Positions 8,377 through 17,460 are shown, numbered from the stretch's first letter. The stretch is DNA of 64,000 bases from CAYRWR01 sp964537555 (GCA_964537555.1 CAZIAD010000004.1:1-64000), one strand, 5' to 3'. A program made the numbers and translations. The notes: a model not told the origin generated them from the letters alone.

Positions 8377-8919
8377 TTATTCCTTTTCTTTATAAAAGTC
8401 AGGATATAATTTTTTAGCACAGTCTTCGCAGATACCATGCGAAAAAGCAGCATCGGTGTGGCTGGATATATAGGCTTCGATCTGCTCCCAGTACCCGGCA
8501 TCATTACGGATCTTTTTACAGGAAGCGCAGATAGGCAGAATACCTTTCAGCACTTTGATCTCATCCAGAGACTGCTGTAATTCATGGCTGATCTTTTTTT
8601 CATTATTATACAGGTCTTTGATCTTTGATACCATGTAGGCCACTGCTAAAAATGACATTAAGCGGATGAAACTGTTCCAAAACAGGTAGGCAGGGGATGA
8701 ATAATGCTGCTGTAGCAGGAAATCTGCCAGAAACCACACTATCATTGAAAAAACAGCAATGATAAAGGCATATTTTTTATCTAAAAACCAGGCAGCCAGA
8801 GTGATCGGGATGAAGTAAAATACAAAAAATCCTAATTCCCAACCCGTGATATAGTCAATAAAGCCTAATAATAGTATAAGGCACAATATTGCGGAAAATA
8901 TCAGAAATTTTTTCATCAT
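8377..8919 (-). CDS. Four-TM membrane protein with C-terminal Cys4 sensor tail
   Basis: 180 residues. Four hydrophobic segments (about 5-21, 30-45, 51-70, 80-97) are followed by a short coiled coil (100-125). A cysteine domain follows: ICASCKKIRN at C131/C134, GYWEQIEAY, FSHGIC and CEDC at C164/C167, ending LYPDF. From memory this ICxxCKKIRD...GYW...FSHGIC..C..LYP tail is attached to many PAS/GGDEF/kinase proteins in diderm bacteria and probably binds a metal. Here there is no kinase or output domain, so the protein is a bare membrane sensor plus tail. The AAGGGA site suits either of two adjacent ATG codons. Confidence 0.75.
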   Translation of the reverse strand: MMKKFLIFSAILCLILLLGFIDYITGWELGFFVFYFIPITLAAWFLDKKYAFIIAVFSMIVWFLADFLLQQHYSSPAYLFWNSFIRLMSFLAVAYMVSKIKDLYNNEKKISHELQQSLDEIKVLKGILPICASCKKIRNDAGYWEQIEAYISSHTDAAFSHGICEDCAKKLYPDFYKEKE

Positions 8920-9143
8920 ATATCCCTTCTATCCTGATAGGTTATTTTTTGTAGCTTATGAAGTGTTCAAGAAAAGTGTCAGAATCAGCTGCAACAAAAA
9001 CATTTTAGCAGATATGTAAGGATGTATCAATATATGAGCTCAGCATCGTCTAAGATACCATGATGTTTCCCATCCAGGCTGGCAATCATGACCAGACCAG
9101 TGCAGGCCCAGTGTCTAACTCCAGGGTTTTATGCTGTGAAATA

Positions 9144-9665
9144 TTAGTGAGACTTTTTAATACCGATCACGCCTACACCTACCCGCTTGCCGGCATTACC
9201 GGTGGGCTGAGTCTTAAGGTCGTCGGGGTCGGCATGGATCACCACAGCCCGGCCCAGTATACCGGTCTTGCCGCTGATACTGCCATGAGGATCGATAAGA
9301 TCTATGCGGGCTATCCCGTCCTCTCCGGCTGTGATATTTCCCAGGTCACCGGTGTGGCGCATGTCCATTTCAGGACTGCTATGCGGGTGATCCAGAGGAT
9401 TGTAATGCCCTCCGGCAGATGTACCGTCAGGAGCGGAGAGGTCTCCATACTCATGGATATGGAATCCGTGCTGGCCCGGGGTCAGATTGGACACTGAGCC
9501 TTTTATGGACAGGCCATTCTCCACGGGGCTAAAGGTGATGATACCGGATACTGCCTCGCCGTTTATGGTGGGCTGTATCAATACTATACCGGAAATGCTT
9601 TTATCCTGCTGCAGGCAGCCGGACATGAGTAAAATCAGGGTACTGAAAAGAGCTATGTTTCTCAT
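9144..9665 (-). CDS. sodC: Cu/Zn superoxide dismutase lipoprotein
   Basis: 173 residues. It dismutates superoxide in the periplasm or at the outer membrane. The lipobox LMSGC gives lipidated C17. Copper and zinc ligands are all visible: H69 and H71 (GFHIHEYGD), H87 (GGHYNP), H95, H104, D107 (HTGDLGN) and H144 (VIHADPDDL). The catalytic arginine is R161 (GNAGKR). Unusually, both cysteines of the conserved intrasubunit disulfide are absent (APDGTSAGGH and RVGVGVIG), leaving only the lipobox Cys. The ribosome binding site is AGAGGAG, about 8 bases before the ATG. It is a single gene. Confidence 0.93.
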   Translation of the reverse strand: MRNIALFSTLILLMSGCLQQDKSISGIVLIQPTINGEAVSGIITFSPVENGLSIKGSVSNLTPGQHGFHIHEYGDLSAPDGTSAGGHYNPLDHPHSSPEMDMRHTGDLGNITAGEDGIARIDLIDPHGSISGKTGILGRAVVIHADPDDLKTQPTGNAGKRVGVGVIGIKKSH

Positions 9666-9887
9666 TATTTATTCTCCTCTGTGTAATCATACATTAAATA
9701 TAGTATTTAACAGGAAAAGATGCAAATAATTTATGGTAAAATAGGGGTAGTGGAGTAAGAAGTGAGCATGAAATGCTCCTCAGTGTTACCTGCATACTGT
9801 AGCATGGGCTTCCGGTGGTAGGATCAGACCAAATCCCTGACTTTACTCATATTTTCACCATGATTCAACAATCAGATCGGGTGATGA

Positions 9888-10751
9888 TTATCGTTCTATT
9901 TCATCCAGATAATGTTTAGCCCTATCTCTGACCTGGGGGTCTTCTGAGGCGATCACTTTTACCAGGTAAGGACGGGCTTCCTTGTACTGATTGAGCTTAA
10001 AATAACATATCCCGGTGTTTAAGATGACATATTCATCATAGGGCTCTATAGCCATCCCTTTAATAAAGTATTGCAGTGCGGCGGCGTAATCCTGTCTGCT
10101 GAACGCTATCCCTCCGCAATTATTATAACCGAACACATGCTCGGGATAGTATTTGATCATGGAGAGTGAGACATTGTTGATCACATCCAGGGCATTAGTG
10201 TCATCACTTCTATATAGGCCATAGATCTTTTCCTGGACCATCCTCAGTGCATTATAACTGTTATCGGTGATCTCACTGTGACTGGAGTCCAGCCATTTTC
10301 CCTTGAAGGCGATTGAGGTAGAGAGAAAATCTATGAGGGCCTGTCCCAGCAGCTGCACTTCGCCTATCTGTTCCAGGGAGGTGATCTTTCCGATGTGGAT
10401 ATCCAGGCGGTTAGGGTAGAGGAGGAGTGCGGAGTCTAAATAGCTGATGCCCTTGATCACATCATCATGATTAAAGGTCTGTCTGGGGCCTATTACATAT
10501 TGGCTTTTTTCCTGTGAGGTCGCAATGCCCGTCACCAGATTACGGTTTATATAATAATTATACCAGGCGATAAACATCTCCGGGTCTTTGGGAGACTGTT
10601 GTTCCCACTCCGTAAGATGTTTTTCGAGCTGCTCATAAGCACCCTGCCTGAGCAGATCGAGATAAGTCTGTTTTTCATTGCCGGCATAAGTGAGGCTGTT
10701 CAGTAAAAAGACAAAAATGATTACCCACTTTAATTTATTTTTACACTGCAT
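9888..10751 (-). CDS. Secreted TPR-repeat protein
   Basis: 287 residues with a cleavable signal peptide (hydrophobic residues 9-22, likely cut after TYA). Tetratricopeptide-like helices cover roughly 200-285: GYNNCGGIAFSRQDYAAALQ and VILNTGICYFKLNQYKEARP are clear TPR A/B pairs, with weaker ones at 25-60 and 95-130. It is probably a periplasmic scaffold for protein-protein contacts. No catalytic motif seen, and no family name can be given. It stands alone, with about 220 bases of noncoding DNA between it and sodC. Confidence 0.75.
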   Translation of the reverse strand: MQCKNKLKWVIIFVFLLNSLTYAGNEKQTYLDLLRQGAYEQLEKHLTEWEQQSPKDPEMFIAWYNYYINRNLVTGIATSQEKSQYVIGPRQTFNHDDVIKGISYLDSALLLYPNRLDIHIGKITSLEQIGEVQLLGQALIDFLSTSIAFKGKWLDSSHSEITDNSYNALRMVQEKIYGLYRSDDTNALDVINNVSLSMIKYYPEHVFGYNNCGGIAFSRQDYAAALQYFIKGMAIEPYDEYVILNTGICYFKLNQYKEARPYLVKVIASEDPQVRDRAKHYLDEIER

Positions 10752-10897
10752 AGGAAATCCTCCGATCTCATTATTATCTAAAATTACCTTGTCTGTGAGA
10801 AATATTCTAGTATTAAATTCATATTATTGCTACTGAAAAATCCAATTTAACTCAAAATATTTATTACAAGAGACCCGCACAATTTCTAAAAATGAGC

Positions 10898-12244
10898 TTA
10901 ATTGTTTCTCCCTGACTTGTGGATACCCAGCTGTTTCATCTTTCTCATGAGGTTGTTGGGTAGCAGGTCCAGGTCCTGGGCCGTATGGCTGATATTGTTA
11001 TTATGGAGCTCCAGTTGTCTTTCAATGTAATATCTCTCCAGCTTCTTCTTGGCATCCCCATAGGGCATAGGCTCATCAAACAGTCCGGGCTCCAGGACTG
11101 TAGTGTTATCCCCCCATAGGCCGGAGCCTTTGATATCCAGGACTTCCTGGCTGGACATCACGTAGGCTCGCTGAATAATGTTTTTGAGCTCTCTTACATT
11201 TCCTTCCAGGGGCAGTGACTGGAGATAATCCAGACTTTGAGGTGAAAGCATCCTGGTGACAGCACCTGCTTCTGCGTTTAACTCATCCAGAAAAGTCTGA
11301 GCCAGGACGGGGATATCTTCTTTTCTGCTGGACAGGGGAGGGATATCTATGATTATGACAGCAATACGAAACAGCAGATCCTGACGGAAATTTTTTTGTT
11401 TTACCTCTCTGCTCAGATCACGGTTTGTGGCAGCGATGAGGCGAAAGTCGCACTCTAAGAGATTTTCACTGCCTAGAGGGCACACTTGCTTCTCCTCCAG
11501 GACCCTCAGCAGTTTGGCCTGCTGTTCCAGGGGCATCTCTCCGATCTCATCCATAAAGAGAGTGCCCAGGTGGGCCTGGATCATCTTACCCTTTCTGTCC
11601 TGATGGGCCCCGGTGTATGAGCCTTTAACAGCTCCAAATAGTTCTGCTTCAAATAGATCCCGGGGGATAGAGGAGCAGTTAAGCTTGACCATCCCGTGTT
11701 CTGAACGCTGGCTCTTAAGATGGATAAGATGAGAGACATGTTCTTTTCCGCTCCCGCTGGGGCCGGTGATGAGTACGGGTAGATCTGATTGCGCAGCCTT
11801 ATCAATAAGATGATTGATCTCCCGGATAGCTGGAGACTGTCCCAGCAGGGTATAGCGCTCTATCTGCCGGGTGGCAATATGAGAAAGCCGTAACTGTGTT
11901 GCGGCATTTTTCAGGAGGACCAGAATACGCTGCAGAGACAGAGGTTTTTCCACAAAGTCCCAGGCGCCCATCTGAATGGCGTCTACAGCCTTGCGTATAG
12001 TACTGTTTCCGGATATCATGACACAGATTCGGCGGGGCCAGTATAGTCGGATTTTTTTTAGGAGATCCAGGCCATCTTCATTGCCCAGCATCACATCAAT
12101 AAAAATGACCTGGATATCGGCATCCCGTTTTAATTTATCAATGGCGGCTGCAATAGAGGATGCCCCCAGGACTTCATAATCGTCCAGAGTGTCACACAGG
12201 CTTTGGATCACATCTTTCTGGTCATCTACTACCAGTATTTTCAT
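10898..12244 (-). CDS. Sigma-54-dependent response regulator (NtrC family)
   Basis: 448 residues: receiver domain (1-115) with D7/D8, phosphoacceptor D50 and the lysine of EKPLS; a sigma-54 AAA+ domain with Walker A GPSGSGKE and Walker B TLFMDEIGEM; and a C-terminal Fis-type helix-turn-helix (about 405-440). The sigma-54 contact loop is GSYTGA rather than GAFTGA, keeping the critical Thr. The start is the ATG at 12244, overlapping the kinase stop as ATGA with GGGAGG upstream. A longer in-frame start at 12286 lies inside the kinase gene and has no binding site. It forms a two-component pair with the upstream kinase; the target genes are unknown. Confidence 0.93.
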   Translation of the reverse strand: MKILVVDDQKDVIQSLCDTLDDYEVLGASSIAAAIDKLKRDADIQVIFIDVMLGNEDGLDLLKKIRLYWPRRICVMISGNSTIRKAVDAIQMGAWDFVEKPLSLQRILVLLKNAATQLRLSHIATRQIERYTLLGQSPAIREINHLIDKAAQSDLPVLITGPSGSGKEHVSHLIHLKSQRSEHGMVKLNCSSIPRDLFEAELFGAVKGSYTGAHQDRKGKMIQAHLGTLFMDEIGEMPLEQQAKLLRVLEEKQVCPLGSENLLECDFRLIAATNRDLSREVKQKNFRQDLLFRIAVIIIDIPPLSSRKEDIPVLAQTFLDELNAEAGAVTRMLSPQSLDYLQSLPLEGNVRELKNIIQRAYVMSSQEVLDIKGSGLWGDNTTVLEPGLFDEPMPYGDAKKKLERYYIERQLELHNNNISHTAQDLDLLPNNLMRKMKQLGIHKSGRNN

Positions 12245-13332
12245 ACAACATCCTCCCTGTAGGGTAGAACAATATGGAAGGTACATCCTTTTTCAGGATT
12301 ATTCTCTACACTGAGGCCTCCCTGGTGTTCTCCTACCAGGTGAGAAGCGATAGAGAGCCCGATACCGGAGTTCTTCTCCTTGGTACTATAGCCCGGCTTA
12401 AACACCTGGTCTAATTGATCGGCCGGTATACCGGGACCCTGGTCCCTTACATCGATGAAGATATGGGAGTCTTCCCGAGACAGCACGACTTCCACCGGGC
12501 TATGGGGAGAGGCTTCACGGGCATTTTTGACCAGGTTTCTCAGCACCTCAGCTATCAACACCGGATCCAGCAGAGTAGTACAGTGCTCTTCCTTCGTGAC
12601 TAGTATAGTGTTATCAAATTCCTGTATGATCTTCCGGCATAGGTCCACCAGGTCTGTTACTACCGGGCTGGGCTGGGGCAGGTGGGATAGGTCCCGGTAG
12701 CGAGATAGGGTAGACTGAGTTTCCCTGATCTTGTCCAGGATAAGTGCAGTTTTGGTACTGTCTCCGGGATGATCCAGGAGGTATTCAGCATAAGTACATA
12801 TCGGAGAAAGAATATTATTAAGCTCATGCACAATGACACGGGAGATCTGTTTCCAGCCCCGGTAACGCTCTCTGTTACCGATGAGAGACTGGTATTCCTG
12901 GATATGGAATAACATATCATTTATGCCCCGGGTAAGGGTGCGGACTTCCAGGGAGCCGGATTCGATGAGCTGAGGCAGGGCAGTCTCCCGGCCGGGGTCT
13001 ATTGCAGCGACCTGTCTGGACAGTTTATTTAGAGGCCGGGTGATACCCAGAATCAGGCTGATGAATACCAGGCCTAAAACAGACAGCTCTATGGTCAAGG
13101 GTAATATCAGGGCACGGCTCTGTACTAGTATTCTCCGCGGTGCCAGGGACTGATAGATCGCGATCTGTGCCCTGATATCTTCAGCAGACATTCCTGTGTC
13201 GCTGATCCGGTCTATGAGTCCGGTCTGAATAGCCTGCTCGGTGGCCTGTATCTCCCGGTATCCCCGGATGATTATAGAGAGGGCCAGGGACAGTAGTATG
13301 AAAATAAAAACAATAGTGATACGGTACCGCAT
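12241..13332 (-). CDS. Sensor histidine kinase (NtrY-like)
   Basis: 363 residues. TM1 is at about 5-24, followed by a short ectodomain, TM2 (about 76-97) and a HAMP-like linker. The dimerisation domain has H169 in VIVHELNNILSP. The ATPase has an N-box (RNLVKNAREAS), G1 (DQGPGIP) and G2 (GIGLSIA). It autophosphorylates and should phosphorylate the NtrC-type regulator encoded immediately after it with ATGA overlap. There is no PAS domain. The 50-residue ectodomain is small, so the signal may be membrane-related. The DUF4390 gene 7 bases upstream is probably its partner. Confidence 0.92.
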   Translation of the reverse strand: MRYRITIVFIFILLSLALSIIIRGYREIQATEQAIQTGLIDRISDTGMSAEDIRAQIAIYQSLAPRRILVQSRALILPLTIELSVLGLVFISLILGITRPLNKLSRQVAAIDPGRETALPQLIESGSLEVRTLTRGINDMLFHIQEYQSLIGNRERYRGWKQISRVIVHELNNILSPICTYAEYLLDHPGDSTKTALILDKIRETQSTLSRYRDLSHLPQPSPVVTDLVDLCRKIIQEFDNTILVTKEEHCTTLLDPVLIAEVLRNLVKNAREASPHSPVEVVLSREDSHIFIDVRDQGPGIPADQLDQVFKPGYSTKEKNSGIGLSIASHLVGEHQGGLSVENNPEKGCTFHIVLPYREDVV

Positions 13333-13339
13333 ATAAACC

Positions 13340-13843
13340 TCACTTCGTATCCGAGTTGTATTTTAGATTGATACGGGGTTCATTCCCCCATAAGGCCTCC
13401 ACTTCGGGGTGTTGGACAGCCCGGAAGTATATATCTATGGTCGTTATAAGCCCCAATGAGGGGTGAGTTCTATTGGTGACATAGACGGGAAAACGTTTCT
13501 CTCCCAATCTGCTTTGGAGCTGGTCCAGTCCGGGTTGTGGGGAATAGTTGAGACTGTATTGTCCCTGACTGAAGGAGAGGCGGTCAGAATAATTAGTCTG
13601 GAAGATTATTTTCTTATTATGATAGGTCTTTACTTCATAGATAAAAGCAATATCGATATGGTTGACCAGAAGACGATGTATATCTTCATTTATAAGCTTT
13701 TCAGCAGTGAAGGAGGTATATACCATACCCTTTTCCTTCAGGATGCGGATATCTTTTACATTAACATCAGGATAGGGCGTACTTATACCCAGGATAGTCA
13801 GTATGATACGGGCAGATTGAGATATTCGTTGGCCTAATGACAT
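13340..13843 (-). CDS. DUF4390 family protein
   Basis: 167 residues. The sequence pattern (VKDIRILKEKGMVYTSFTAEKLI, then a conserved hydrophobic VNHIDIAFIYEVKTY, and YSLNYSP) fits the DUF4390 family. From memory, this family is encoded just before an NtrY-like kinase and NtrC-like regulator in betaproteobacteria; the same order is seen here. A single hydrophobic stretch (about 10-20) suggests export or membrane attachment. The ATG is preceded by GAGGAAAATGT. The function is unknown; context points to signal input or modulation of the adjacent kinase. Confidence 0.75.
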   Translation of the reverse strand: MSLGQRISQSARIILTILGISTPYPDVNVKDIRILKEKGMVYTSFTAEKLINEDIHRLLVNHIDIAFIYEVKTYHNKKIIFQTNYSDRLSFSQGQYSLNYSPQPGLDQLQSRLGEKRFPVYVTNRTHPSLGLITTIDIYFRAVQHPEVEALWGNEPRINLKYNSDTK

Positions 13844-13864
13844 ACATTTTCCTCAATACACAAG

Positions 13865-13896
13865 GCCAGCTCTGTCTATAGTCAGACAGAGCTGGC
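13865..13896 (-). terminator. Strong hairpin, probable terminator
   Basis: Perfect 13-bp stem (13865-13877/13884-13896) with a 6-base loop, between the barrel protein gene and the DUF4390 gene. The T-tract is weak on either strand, so Rho-independent termination is plausible but not assured. It separates the barrel gene from the operon. Confidence 0.6.
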
Positions 13897-13916
13897 ACAT
13901 ATGTGATATTATTGTT

Positions 13917-14660
13917 TTATTGTATTTCAGGTTTTTCTGAACTTTGGGGCCCGGGCTTCATCTTTTCGGAACTGTGCTCAGACATTTCAAACTCCTTTTT
14001 GTTGACTATACCCCCCATATACATTTCACAGGTGATCATCACGGAATGGGGGCTCATAGCCGGGCCTGAAGTAAAAGTGACAGGCCCCATTTCCTGGCCC
14101 AGATCGTAGAGATACATCGCTTTTACCAGAAATCCGCTATGCTTACCACCGGCCAGCAGAGCTACACTAAATCCCAGCGAGAACTCACTGAGGCCAAATC
14201 CGGGGCTCCAATCTACCGGATTATTCACATAATCGGTAAAACTCATGTTGGTCGTGAAATTGTAGCTGTATCCGCCCCAGACCAGGGAAAGGGAAGGAAT
14301 GAGGTGCAAGACCGGAGTGTTGATCACGGCATAGCCGATCTCAAATCCACCTCTCCCCCCTGTAGCTCCGGAAAGGGTCCTCTGGGTGGTATTGTTTACA
14401 GCGACTTCATTGTTGTAATCAAAAGACCCCCATCCTCCCAGGTACAGATTGTTGATCAGGCCGCCGCCGCCTACAGTCATACCATAACCGGTACCGGTAA
14501 ACCCGGTATATCCCAGAGAGTCCAGCTCTGCATTAAGTGCGGCCTGGGGGTTGATTGTGACCTGCCCTCCAATATGCCAGAAACCACCAAACACCTTTTC
14601 CGAAGAATAGCTCCAAACGGAAATCACCATAAACACCAGGATTAAAAATATTTTTTTCAT
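13917..14660 (-). CDS. Outer-membrane beta-barrel-like hypothetical protein
   Basis: 247 residues with a signal peptide (MKKIFLILVFMVISVWSYS). The body is rich in Gly, aromatic and alternating polar/nonpolar residues (GYGMTVGGGGLINNLYLGGWGSF and similar), typical of small outer-membrane barrels. It ends in a charged Ser/Glu/Pro-rich tail (about 220-247), unusual for a barrel, whose last residue is normally aromatic. It may therefore be surface-associated rather than a closed barrel. It has its own promoter and an AGGAGG site. Confidence 0.65.
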   Translation of the reverse strand: MKKIFLILVFMVISVWSYSSEKVFGGFWHIGGQVTINPQAALNAELDSLGYTGFTGTGYGMTVGGGGLINNLYLGGWGSFDYNNEVAVNNTTQRTLSGATGGRGGFEIGYAVINTPVLHLIPSLSLVWGGYSYNFTTNMSFTDYVNNPVDWSPGFGLSEFSLGFSVALLAGGKHSGFLVKAMYLYDLGQEMGPVTFTSGPAMSPHSVMITCEMYMGGIVNKKEFEMSEHSSEKMKPGPQSSEKPEIQ

Positions 14661-14686
14661 AACTTCCTCCTATTTTGTGTAATCCT

Positions 14687-14715
14687 ATGATACTATATTG
14701 CAAGAGCTGTGCCAA
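14687..14715 (-). promoter_or_regulatory. Sigma-70-type promoter of the barrel protein gene
   Basis: TTGGCA, a 17-base spacer and TATCAT on the minus strand (five of six matches in each box). Transcription would start about 20 bases before the ATG at 14660. Confidence 0.7.
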
Positions 14716-14993
14716 GTGGAATCAAATTGTATAAGTGTTTATATAGCTTGTAATTATAGGATTCACATTTTCCATTAAAATACTAAACCTATCAAAAATG
14801 ATATATCGGTTTTGATTTTATTTCAATAATCTAGAGGGGTCATGATATATGATACATGGAAGGATAGGCAGCTCAGTCCATTGAGATGATGTTCTACAAT
14901 GCCAGATTACAGGGGTCAAATTAATCAATGAGGAAAAACAGGAAAAGCGATATTGAAAGGAAAACAGTTCTTTCTAATGGAAATAAGGCCAGC
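14716..14993. other. Noncoding stretch between the barrel and dnaJ-like genes
   Basis: About 280 bases, largely AT-rich. I see no gene, RNA or convincing terminator. A plus-strand frame that begins here only continues as antisense to the J-protein gene. Confidence 0.5.
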
Positions 14994-15629
14994 TCAGTTC
15001 ATGAGGGCGTTCTGAGCCAGGCTGTGCCGGATACGCTGTTTGAGCTTTATGCTGCGTTCTCCCTGGTACACATCCTGGAGGATCTCCTGGATAAGGGGGG
15101 AGGAGTATTGACGGATGCCTTCTACGATCTGCATCTTGACATCTTCGGAAATTCCGGAGTAGAGCAGGCGGATCAGGTCATTGATGGCATTCATGTCACC
15201 CTGATCCAGTATGGCCTGCACGGCGTTGAGCTGTACATGGATATTGGTAGAATAGAGGATACGCCTGATCAGGGAACGGGTGTCAAAATCTTTGAGGCCG
15301 GCTTTTCCCTGCTGAGGGGTGACGGCTACTCTCCGGGAGCCGAACAATGTACGGATAAAACTGAACTGAAACAGCCAGGATTTAAATTCCCGGAATCGGA
15401 ACTGTTTGCGGGTCTTCAGCTCTTTGTTTTCCTGAAGCTGGAGGTCATATTGCCGCCTTTTATCCGGATTCCTGAGGGTGGTATAGGCATTTGTGATCTC
15501 TTCAAATATCTTAGTATGGCGGCTGTCTTTATCAGGATGATAGAGCTTGACCAGGTCCCGGTATTTGGCACGGATCTGTTTTGCATCACAGTCTATGCTG
15601 AGCCCCAGTATTTCGTAAAAGGATTTCAT
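14994..15629 (-). CDS. J-domain co-chaperone with HEAT-like tail
   Basis: 211 residues. An N-terminal J domain (1-65) contains the HPD motif in LVKLYHPDKD, which stimulates Hsp70 ATPase. There is no Gly/Phe region, zinc finger or standard DnaJ C-terminal domain, so this is a type III J protein. The C-terminal half (about 115-205) looks helical and HEAT-like (VQLNAVQAILDQGDMNAIND, EDVKMQIVEGIRQY), probably for client binding. Its ATG overlaps the dnaK-like stop as ATGA, so it is a dedicated partner of that Hsp70. Confidence 0.85.
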   Translation of the reverse strand: MKSFYEILGLSIDCDAKQIRAKYRDLVKLYHPDKDSRHTKIFEEITNAYTTLRNPDKRRQYDLQLQENKELKTRKQFRFREFKSWLFQFSFIRTLFGSRRVAVTPQQGKAGLKDFDTRSLIRRILYSTNIHVQLNAVQAILDQGDMNAINDLIRLLYSGISEDVKMQIVEGIRQYSSPLIQEILQDVYQGERSIKLKQRIRHSLAQNALMN

Positions 15630-17368
15630 ACCAGGATCTCTTCGAAGTTATAGTTACCCGCCTTCATCTCCTGATACATGAATTCCAGCGTCTCCAGGGC
15701 TTCCTGAGCCTGACGGGGATCCAGGTCATGCACTGCCTGTTCTATCATGCGCTGCACATCGGACAGCTCCTGCTGGATCAGGCCTTTAAAATACAGGCTG
15801 GGGGCCAGCGCCTCTATACGGGAGGCTATATTGTCTGCCCTGGTCTTAAGCTTCAGGACCTGATTGAGCATGCTGCGCTGGGCGATCTCGTCCTTATAAC
15901 TGGTCTCGTGTTCTTTCTGGAGCTTTTTCATCTCGGCTTCGCTGATGCGGGATTCATTGACTATAGTGATACCCTGGGTGTTACCGGTAGCCACATCCAT
16001 AGCCGTCACGTTCAGTATGCCATTGACATCCAGTTCAAATTTGACCTCGATACGGGGGGCACCTTTATGAGTCTGGCTGATACCCTCCAGACGGAACTTA
16101 CCCAGGGAGACATTGTTTTTACAGTACATACTCTCGCCCTGGAGGATATGGATGTCTACCGAGCGCTGGGCATCGACCACGGTAGTAAAGATACGTCTGG
16201 CGGCAGTAGGTACCGGGGTATTTCTCTCGATGACGGGGACAAAGAAACCGCTCTCTACCTCTATTCCCAGGGACATGGGGGTCACATCGACCAGCACGAT
16301 ATCATTGATCTCGCCTTCGATGATGCCGGCCTGAATGGCGGCACCCATAGCCACTACTTCTTCAGGGTTGAGGGAGCTCTCCGGGGCCTTGCCGAACAGG
16401 CGGCTCACTTCCTGCTGTACACGGGGTATACGGGAGGATCCGCCTACCAGGATGATGCGGTCTATATCCTTTACCTGGAGCTGGCCTTCTTCGATAGCCT
16501 GGGATGTGAGATCTAAACTGCGCTTGATATAATCTGAGATCAGTCTTTCAAATTCATCCCGTTTCAGGATGAAGTCAATATCCTTGGGGCCGGAAGCGTC
16601 GGCGGTAATAAAGGGAATATGTATGCGTACTTTATCAGTCTGTGAAAGTTCCTTTTTAGCAGTCTCAACATGGTCATAGAGCTGCTGTAAGGCCATGGGG
16701 TCCTGTTCCAGGTCAATACCAGTCTCATCTTTAAAGCGGTCGGTGAGGAGTTCCATGATCCGGCGGGTGAAATCTTCGCCTCCCAGATTATTATCGCCCG
16801 CAGTAGAGACTACCTCATAGACTCCATCTGAGATGCACAACACAGAGACGTCAAAAGTACCTCCGCCCAGGTCGTACACCACAACATTAGTCTCTTCCTG
16901 GCTGTCAATACCATAAGCCAGGGATGCAGCAGTGGGTTCATTGATGATCCTTAAGACATTCAGTCCCGCGATCTCTCCGGCATATTTGGTAGCCTGTCTC
17001 TGATTATCATTGAAGTAGGCCGGTACCGTGATGATGGCATCAGTGATCTTTTCACCCAGCTTTTGTTCTGCTATGGATACCAGCTTTTTAAGGATAAAAG
17101 CGGATATCTCTTCAGGGCTGTATTCTTTTTTATTAAAAGAAAAACGGTAATCAGTCCCCATCTTTCTCTTGATCCTGCGAATGAGAGTGGCATCCAGATC
17201 CTGGTTTAAAGCCTCGAAACCGGTCCTGATCTCATCATGAGAAAAAGAAACTACAGAAGGGATACTTCTTTTACCGTTTAAATCTTCTATTATGATGGCT
17301 TTTGTATCTTCCAGGCAGGCCAATGCGGAATAAGTAGTGCCCAGGTCGATCCCAATAATCTTTGCCAT
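15626..17368 (-). CDS. Hsp70 chaperone, short DnaK paralogue
   Basis: 580-residue Hsp70 with a full ATPase domain: phosphate-1 IGIDLGTTYSA, phosphate-2 VVYDLGGGTFDVSV and INEPTAASLAYG. A substrate domain begins near 370 (VTPMSLGIEVE). It is 50-60 residues shorter than housekeeping DnaK and lacks the acidic C-terminal tail; the lid is reduced. Cotranscription with a type III J protein and no grpE nearby point to a specialised secondary Hsp70 rather than the main DnaK. GGGAGGAGAGC precedes the ATG. The alternative, that it is the only DnaK, is less likely given its length. Confidence 0.9.
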   Translation of the reverse strand: MAKIIGIDLGTTYSALACLEDTKAIIIEDLNGKRSIPSVVSFSHDEIRTGFEALNQDLDATLIRRIKRKMGTDYRFSFNKKEYSPEEISAFILKKLVSIAEQKLGEKITDAIITVPAYFNDNQRQATKYAGEIAGLNVLRIINEPTAASLAYGIDSQEETNVVVYDLGGGTFDVSVLCISDGVYEVVSTAGDNNLGGEDFTRRIMELLTDRFKDETGIDLEQDPMALQQLYDHVETAKKELSQTDKVRIHIPFITADASGPKDIDFILKRDEFERLISDYIKRSLDLTSQAIEEGQLQVKDIDRIILVGGSSRIPRVQQEVSRLFGKAPESSLNPEEVVAMGAAIQAGIIEGEINDIVLVDVTPMSLGIEVESGFFVPVIERNTPVPTAARRIFTTVVDAQRSVDIHILQGESMYCKNNVSLGKFRLEGISQTHKGAPRIEVKFELDVNGILNVTAMDVATGNTQGITIVNESRISEAEMKKLQKEHETSYKDEIAQRSMLNQVLKLKTRADNIASRIEALAPSLYFKGLIQQELSDVQRMIEQAVHDLDPRQAQEALETLEFMYQEMKAGNYNFEEILV

Positions 17369-17460
17369 GCTCTCCTCCCAAAATTCAAGCTAATATATGT
17401 TTCGGAATAAAATAAAATTGGTTGAGAGCTATTTATTATTTACAGAGTAATGTGCCCGTA

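Noticed and set aside
14928..15653. 241-residue plus-strand frame
   Set aside because: It is mostly antisense to the J-protein gene and has no ribosome binding site.
15728..16516. 262-residue plus-strand frame
   Set aside because: Antisense to the dnaK-like gene.
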